This document shows, piece by piece, positions 15,386-19,165 of a stretch of DNA of 19,165 nucleotides. Source of the DNA: a bacterium (GTDB lineage: Bacteria; Vulcanimicrobiota; Xenobia; Xenobiales; Xenobiaceae). Position 1 is the stretch's first letter, and each line of letters opens with the position of its first letter. Both the position numbers and the translations under genes were made by a program. Under the pieces are notes generated by a model, which worked only from the letters and a program-made list of their open reading frames with translations, ran no database searches and was not told the origin of the DNA. The DNA is taken from positions 1-19,165 of the forward strand of contig JAFSXO010000092.1 of the NCBI GenBank assembly GCA_017444045.1. Direction: 5' to 3'.

Positions 15386-16138
15386 ATGCACAAGCCTAGC
15401 CGCCATTCCTTCAATATGCCAGCTCTGCCGCCGATCTCCGAGCGCGATATTCGCGTAGACAGTGTGGAAATAATCTACGAGGACGAGGCGATAATTGCGG
15501 TCAACAAACCGGCGCGTTTGCCTATGCACGCTAACCTCGATCTCGAGCGCGATCATCTGGTGGGCGTGCTGAGCAGACAGCTGGCGCGGCGCGACGGCGA
15601 CAGCGGATATTTAGGTGTGCATCACCGCTTAGATTGGGGCACCTCGGGGATAGTCATTTTTACCCGCACTAAATCAGCCAACGCGCCATTAGCCCGACAG
15701 TTTGAGACACACAGCTTAGCCAAGGTCTATTGGGCTTTAGTTTACGGAGAGCTGGGGCAGCTGCGCAGTCCGAGGCGGGTGGCGGTACCGCTGGGCGAGC
15801 CAAGGCAGCGCGGCGGGCGCGTGCAGATTAATGGCGCGCACGCCGTGCCAGCTGTTACCACGATAAAGCTATTGCGGCGCAACAAGGGAAGTGCCTGGGC
15901 AGAAGCTCTCCTGGAAACGGGGCGCAAGCACCAGGTGCGCGCCCATCTTCTGAGCTTAGGCATACATATCTATGGCGATGTGCTTTACGGCGATGCCAAG
16001 CATCCCGCGGTGCTGCGTCCGATGCTGCACGCCGCTTCTATTACGCTTAATCATCCGCTAAGCGGAGAGCGGCTGCTACTGCGCGCGGATATGCCTCGGG
16101 ATATGCACGATTTGGCGGTGAGCTTGGGTCTTGCTTAA
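15386..16138 (+). CDS. RluA-family pseudouridine synthase
   Basis: 250 residues. The RluA core starts near residue 29 (IIYEDEAIIAVNKPARLPMH), with the catalytic motif HHRLDWGTSGIVIF, whose Asp83 is the nucleophile of the family. Further blocks are AKVYWALVYGEL, TGRKHQVRAHLLSLGIHIYGDVLYG and HAASITLNHPLSGERLLLRADMP. It has no N-terminal S4 domain and is short for the family, like the simpler single-domain members. The substrate uridine (rRNA or tRNA) cannot be told from sequence. The start is uncertain: ATG at 15386 or the in-frame ATG at 15416; neither has a ribosome site. A stop lies just upstream in frame. It is convergent with the Fic pseudogene, with 63 bp between and no clear terminator. 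Confidence 0.88.
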   Translation: MHKPSRHSFNMPALPPISERDIRVDSVEIIYEDEAIIAVNKPARLPMHANLDLERDHLVGVLSRQLARRDGDSGYLGVHHRLDWGTSGIVIFTRTKSANAPLARQFETHSLAKVYWALVYGELGQLRSPRRVAVPLGEPRQRGGRVQINGAHAVPAVTTIKLLRRNKGSAWAEALLETGRKHQVRAHLLSLGIHIYGDVLYGDAKHPAVLRPMLHAASITLNHPLSGERLLLRADMPRDMHDLAVSLGLA

Positions 16139-16201
16139 GCGCGGATCGGCAAACCTGTATGGCAGACCGACATAAACGAGCTGCAGGCAGAATATAATAG
16201 G

Positions 16202-17542
16202 TTAATCCTTGTCGGAACCAGCGCCCTTGTCCTTCTTGATACCGTAGTGGTCGTAGCTGAAGCGCTGTTTTTTGGGGGCTTCCTCGGGGGAAAGGCTGAG
16301 AGCCTGTTCCATCTCCTGCAAATTCAGATAGTTTAGGTATATTTCTTCCAGCATTTCCTTGAGCACGTTATCGTCGCGTTTGCGATAGCCTTTGGTGGCC
16401 ATTAGGAAACGCACCTCGTAGCTGCTGGGAATTTCTTCGAAGGGCAGCTTCTGCTCATTTAGCATATGCCCTAAAAGTATGCGCGCCAAACGGCTGTTGC
16501 CGTCTTCAAACGGGTGAATTTAAATAAACTGGTTGTAAACGTAGGAGGCCAGGTCTAATTTATCAGATATGTCCTCGTAGTTTACCATGTATATGTCGTT
16601 AAGCAGCTGCGATAATAAATGGGTAACCTGGGGGTGTGGGGCGGTCTTAAAATGCGGATTGTTGCGGATGATGACCTCAAAATCGCGGATTTTTCCGCCT
16701 AAGCCGGTGTTCTCCATACAAATCGCGTGGTATTCCTGAACCGTTTCTAAGGTAATGCGCTGGCCTGCTTTTATGTTCTCCCGCATTTTTTCCCAGGCGC
16801 GCTTGTAAGAGCTGGTAGAGGCTTCGTCAAACACCTCGGTATCTTCGTGCATAACGCTTTTTTTCAGCGTTACGATATTGTCTGGCAATTCGTAAAAATC
16901 ACGCCCTAGCAAATCGTCGCCGAGCATCTTTTTAGCCGCAGCAATCTGGTCCTTGGTGTCCTGCTGAAGCTTATCCTTGATTATGCGCTCCAGGGGCATC
17001 TTTTTGCGGAACATGCCCGTGAAGAACGAGCTACTTTTGCGCAGGCGAAGAAATGCGCAAAGGCCATCTAGGAATGGGTTTTGCACTAGCTTGCCCATAA
17101 AAGGCTTAAAGCTGTACACAATTAACAGCTTGTTGCGAATAAGACGGGCTATAACCTCTGGATAAAGCTTTTCCTTAGGAAGATCGTATTCGGTAAAGTA
17201 ATCGTGCTTATAGGCCAGGGTCAAAAACTCAACCATTCTGGGAGACAGAAACGCATTGTAGTCGTAGTTGTAGGCCATAGCGTAGTCCAGTGTCTCCTTT
17301 AAGGCCTGGGCTCGCTTGGAATTGGCAAAGCTATAACGATCACCATGGTCAATAACTAACTCTAATTCGGCCAGCTCACCCATGGGGCGTATCAAATTTC
17401 TCTCTTTGTCGACCTGCAGAACGTGGGCTAGGCGGGTGAGTGAAATTCCTTCGGGACGCCCGGCAACACAAACAAAAAGATCCCAAGGGGTTAACTCAGG
17501 TGCAGTGCTGTTATTCTTGTTGTTAGAATTAGAAAAGACCAC
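16202..17542 (-). pseudogene. Fic-domain protein gene interrupted by an in-frame ochre codon at the catalytic motif
   Basis: GTG at 17542 follows GGAGGA by 5 nt and opens a 340-codon frame ending in TAA (16522-16520). The same frame continues directly with IHPFEDGNSRLARILLGHML and runs 105 codons to 16202. Before the stop are Fic-domain features: a long helical part, TGLGGKIRDFEVIIRNNPHFKTAPHPQV (17-20-residue blocks of the family) and YVYNQFI. The active motif HPFEDGNSR, which in Fic enzymes holds the catalytic His and nucleotide-binding loop, comes two codons after the break (FI-stop-IHPF). Family members usually have an aromatic or other residue here, so one base change (such as TAT or TAC to TAA) explains it. 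The motif has Ser where GNGR is usual. The N-terminal 100 residues look like a winged-helix region. Fic enzymes transfer AMP to target proteins; this copy should be inactive unless read through. Confidence 0.85.
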
Positions 17543-17732
17543 TTAATCCTCCGCAAGCGGTACGGTTTAGCTAAGCGCTGTCGCTGACAGCAGGCGATCA
17601 ATGCCATTTAAATGGCATTAGTCTGCTAATAAACCTATATATAAAAATTGTAAAATGAACAGCATAGTATCTTCTCTTGAGGCTAACTCATTCCTTGAAG
17701 GTTCTTGCCGTATTGTAGGGAATTTTTAAGAT
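17543..17732. other. Divergent intergenic region with palindrome
   Basis: This 190-bp AT-rich region lies between the Fic pseudogene and yjbQ. It holds CCGCAAGCGG (17551-17560), GCTGTC/GACAGC (around 17578-17592) and a 20-bp perfect palindrome (17600-17619). A 24-codon open frame (17655-17729) ends 3 nt before the yjbQ ATG but has no ribosome site. The stretch 17628-17655 (TATATATAAAAATTG) is a likely promoter zone, with no clear -35. Confidence 0.4.
17600..17619. repeat. 20-bp perfect palindrome AATGCCATTT/AAATGGCATT
   Basis: Each half equals the end motif of the dispersed elements (AATGCCATTTAGCTAA at 18901-18917 and 19136-19152 on the minus strand). It could be a remnant of two element ends joined back to back, or a regulator site between two divergent genes. 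Confidence 0.55.
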
Positions 17733-18140
17733 ATGTTTCATAAGGCATTGTCTGTAGCTACATCTGGGCTGGGCCTTTACGAGATTACCGAAGCCATTAA
17801 CGGAGCGATAAAGAGCAGCGGTATTAGCGATGGTATGTGCAATATCTTTATTACCCATACCTCGGCCAGCCTTTGCATCCAAGAAAACGCAGATTATACG
17901 GCCAAAAGGGATTTGGAGGAGTTCATGGGACAGCTCGTGCGCTATCAGAGCTGGTTCTCGCATACGGCCGAAGGGCGCGATGATATGACAGCTCATATAA
18001 AGGCGGCCCTGACCGCAACGAGCCTTAATATTCCTGTTATAAATGGGCGTTTGGGCGTAGGCATCTGGCAGGGCGTTTATGTTTGGGAGCACCGCGAACG
18101 TGCGCATCAGCGCCAGGTCACGGTTAGCGTTTGGAGCTGA
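17733..18140 (+). CDS. yjbQ: YjbQ family protein (UPF0047), secondary thiamine-phosphate synthase type
   Basis: 135 residues, the full usual length. Conserved family blocks are visible: ITHTSASLCIQENAD (His42, Glu51), HTAEGRDDMTAHIKAAL (His77, Asp83-84, His88) and GRLGVGIWQGVYVWEHRE (Trp112, His120). Family members form small trimeric enzymes with a His-rich metal site; E. coli YjbQ has been reported to have weak thiamine phosphate synthase activity, and the real substrate is unsettled. AGGGA lies 11 nt before ATG. The stop (18138-18140) is 5 nt before the next start, and the ribosome site of that gene lies inside this one, so the two are cotranscribed. No thiamine genes or TPP riboswitch are nearby. 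Confidence 0.9.
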   Translation: MFHKALSVATSGLGLYEITEAINGAIKSSGISDGMCNIFITHTSASLCIQENADYTAKRDLEEFMGQLVRYQSWFSHTAEGRDDMTAHIKAALTATSLNIPVINGRLGVGIWQGVYVWEHRERAHQRQVTVSVWS

Positions 18141-18145
18141 GCAAT

Positions 18146-18874
18146 ATGGAACGGCTTCAGAAATATATGGCAGGCCTGGGCATCGATTCGCGGCGCAACT
18201 GCGAGCTTTTAATAGCTCAGGGGCGTGTAACTGTCGAAGGGCGCGTAGCTGTGCTGGGCGAGCGTGTCGAACCGGGGGTAACCCACGTCTGTTTAGATGG
18301 TGAGCCTCTAGAGAATTATAGCCGGGAAGATTTAGTGTACATCATGCTTTATAAGCCGGCTGGTTATGTGACTACGGTACAGGATGAGTATGATCGGGCT
18401 ACTGTGCTTGAGCTGGTGAGTGATGTTTTAGAGAGAATTGTGCCTGTGGGCAGGCTGGATCTCGACACAGAAGGACTGCTTCTTCTGACCAATGACGGAG
18501 AGCTAACCTATCGCCTTACTCATCCCCGTTTTGGGGTGGAAAAGGAATATGTCGCTAAAGTGAAAAATCTGCCAGGCCCAGCCGAGCTTGATCAGCTTAG
18601 AAAAGGTATACGCCTGGAGGATGGCCTGACTAGTCCTGCTAAGGTAGATATATTGCCCAATGGCTTGGTGCGCCTGGTCATTCACGAAGGGCGCAAGCAC
18701 CAGGTTAAGCGCATGCTGGCGGCTGTAGGATGCCCAGTGCTGGCTTTGCGTCGCACTCGTTTTGGCAGTCTGTCCTTGCGGGGCCTGCACCGCGGGGAAT
18801 ACCGCCGGCTGAATGATTCTGAAATTCGAGAGCTGAAGGATATGTGTAGTTCAGCACAGCGCCAACGTACATGA
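18146..18874 (+). CDS. rluB: RsuA/RluB-family 16S/23S rRNA pseudouridine synthase
   Basis: 242 residues from ATG at 18146, chosen because GGAG (18133-18136) lies 9 nt upstream; an in-frame TTG at 18131 would overlap that site. The N-terminal S4 RNA-binding domain is at about 1-48 (ERLQKYMAGLGIDSRRNCELLIAQGRVTVEG). The catalytic domain follows with YKPAGYVTTVQDEYDRATV, VGRLDLDTEGLLLLTNDG (Asp105 nucleophile), HPRFGVEKEYVAKV and EGRKHQVKRMLAAVGCPVLALRRTRFG. RluB versus another RsuA-type member cannot be told apart with certainty here. The last six codons and the stop lie inside a 76-bp repeat (from 18852), so the C-terminus (AQRQRT) is set by the inserted or duplicated element and may differ from that of relatives. 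Confidence 0.88.
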   Translation: MERLQKYMAGLGIDSRRNCELLIAQGRVTVEGRVAVLGERVEPGVTHVCLDGEPLENYSREDLVYIMLYKPAGYVTTVQDEYDRATVLELVSDVLERIVPVGRLDLDTEGLLLLTNDGELTYRLTHPRFGVEKEYVAKVKNLPGPAELDQLRKGIRLEDGLTSPAKVDILPNGLVRLVIHEGRKHQVKRMLAAVGCPVLALRRTRFGSLSLRGLHRGEYRRLNDSEIRELKDMCSSAQRQRT

Positions 18875-18927
18875 ATGAGCATAACCAATGTCACGAAGCC
18901 TTAGCTAAATGGCATTGCGGACAGGGC
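18852..18927 (+). repeat. 76-bp direct repeat, first copy, overlapping the end of the RluB-type gene
   Basis: Identical to 19087-19162 except at one position (T at 18891, C at 19126). It includes the stem CAATGTCA (18886-18893) / TGGCATTG (18910-18917), with loop TTAGCTAA inside. It corresponds to the distal half of the 130-bp dispersed element and supplies the gene's stop codon. Confidence 0.9.
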
Positions 18928-18979
18928 CAGTCTCATTAACTTAAGCAATGGCCAATAGATCCCCATTATGACTCCCCCT

Positions 18980-19026
18980 AAAGGATGGCTGGGGGAGATG
19001 TCGCGACTGCGACAGCGGGGGTGGCC
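18980..19026 (+). repeat. 47-bp G-rich hairpin element, second copy
   Basis: Matches the minus strand of 14946-14992 at 43 of 47 positions. It holds stem TGTCGC/GCGACA with loop GACT between two GGGGG runs. Just upstream, CCCCC (18974-18978) could pair with GGGGG (18991-18995) around TAAAGGATGGCT as an alternative stem. It directly abuts copy B of the 130-bp element. Confidence 0.75.
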
Positions 19027-19153
19027 AAAGCTGTTGGGAAAATCGAGGTTTAACGCATGTTGTGTGCTAACTTATACGCTAGCGAACAGCACAGCGCCAA
19101 CGTACATGAATGAGCATAACCAATGCCACGAAGCCTTAGCTAAATGGCATTGC
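19024..19153 (+). repeat. Dispersed 130-bp element, copy B, at the right edge
   Basis: Inverted relative to 13144-13273, ungapped, about 100 of 130 positions identical by eye. Its distal part is the second copy (19087-19162) of the 76-bp direct repeat. The stem is CAATGCCA (19121-19128) / TGGCATTG (19145-19152). The unit spacing of 235 bp to the first copy suggests a tandem array that may continue past the window. Confidence 0.8.
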
Positions 19154-19165
19154 GGACAGGGCAAC

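Noticed and set aside
15234..15458. 74-codon frame before the RluA-type gene
   Set aside because: It starts at TTG without a ribosome site and overlaps the RluA-type gene by 73 bases in another frame.
16520..16522. Reassigned TAA codon (alternative genetic code) to explain the Fic interruption
   Set aside because: TAA is used as the ordinary stop by other intact genes here, including those ending at 5673 and 16138.
17543..17732. TPP riboswitch upstream of yjbQ
   Set aside because: No CUGAGA-type thiamine-box core or matching helix layout is visible in the leader.
17688..18107. 139-codon minus-strand frame opposite yjbQ
   Set aside because: yjbQ has all family motifs; the opposite frame has no ribosome site or recognisable domain.
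18131..18145. TTG start for the RluB-type gene overlapping yjbQ
   Set aside because: The GGAG at 18133-18136 would then lie inside the coding region, and the ATG at 18146 is at the right distance and begins the S4 domain.
13144..19162. Regular repeats considered as a CRISPR array
   Set aside because: Units are 76-130 bp, too long and too few, with homologous rather than unique spacers and no cas genes.

Overview
The window looks like a chromosomal stretch of a bacterium with an outward-facing envelope: a lipoprotein with Ig-like repeats, a SpoIID/LytB protein, a PBP4-type D-Ala-D-Ala peptidase, a YfhO-type polytopic membrane protein and two secreted DUF3300 proteins. Strong Shine-Dalgarno sites (GGAGG) precede several starts, and TTG and GTG starts are used. 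No rRNA, tRNA or CRISPR array is seen. I cannot place the organism to phylum. The mix of stalk-domain and SpoIID proteins with PBP4 and dispersed G-rich hairpin repeats would fit an uncultured or gut-type lineage, but that is only an impression.

Layout. On the minus strand, 1-1254 is a lipoprotein gene running off the left edge. A divergent intergenic region (1255-1481) separates it from a plus-strand run. This run holds a secreted stalk-domain protein (1482-2927), a SpoIID/LytB protein abutting it (2928-4496), a terminator, a double-SIS sugar-phosphate protein (4570-5673), an unrecognised membrane-anchored protein overlapping it by one base (5673-6221) and XdhC (6252-7388). A strong hairpin sits between convergent genes, followed by a minus-strand block read right to left: two DUF3300 paralogues (14920-13322 and 13115-11526), a YfhO-type membrane protein with an apparent 5' frameshift (11353-9105) and PBP4 (9006-7423). 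To the right are an RluA-type pseudouridine synthase (15386-16138), a Fic gene interrupted by an ochre codon just before its catalytic motif (17542-16202, minus), yjbQ (17733-18140) and an RsuA/RluB-type pseudouridine synthase (18146-18874).

Non-coding structure. The right half carries a small family of dispersed elements. A 130-bp module sits directly upstream of one DUF3300 gene (13144-13273) and again, inverted, near the right edge (19024-19153). Part of it is also duplicated as a 76-bp direct repeat (18852-18927 and 19087-19162). A separate 47-bp G-rich hairpin module sits upstream of the other DUF3300 gene (14946-14992) and again at 18980-19026. An 8-bp stem in the 130-bp module varies between copies in a way that keeps pairing (U-A, C-G, U-G), and one copy supplies the stop codon of the RluB-type gene.

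The left half reads as cell-envelope construction and maintenance plus sugar-phosphate and molybdenum-cofactor functions. The right half combines secreted low-complexity proteins, RNA modification and recently active or decaying sequence (nonsense-hit Fic, frameshifted yfhO, repeat insertions). No defence or conjugative system is seen. The least explained parts are the repeat family and the repeat-bearing tails of the DUF3300 pair.
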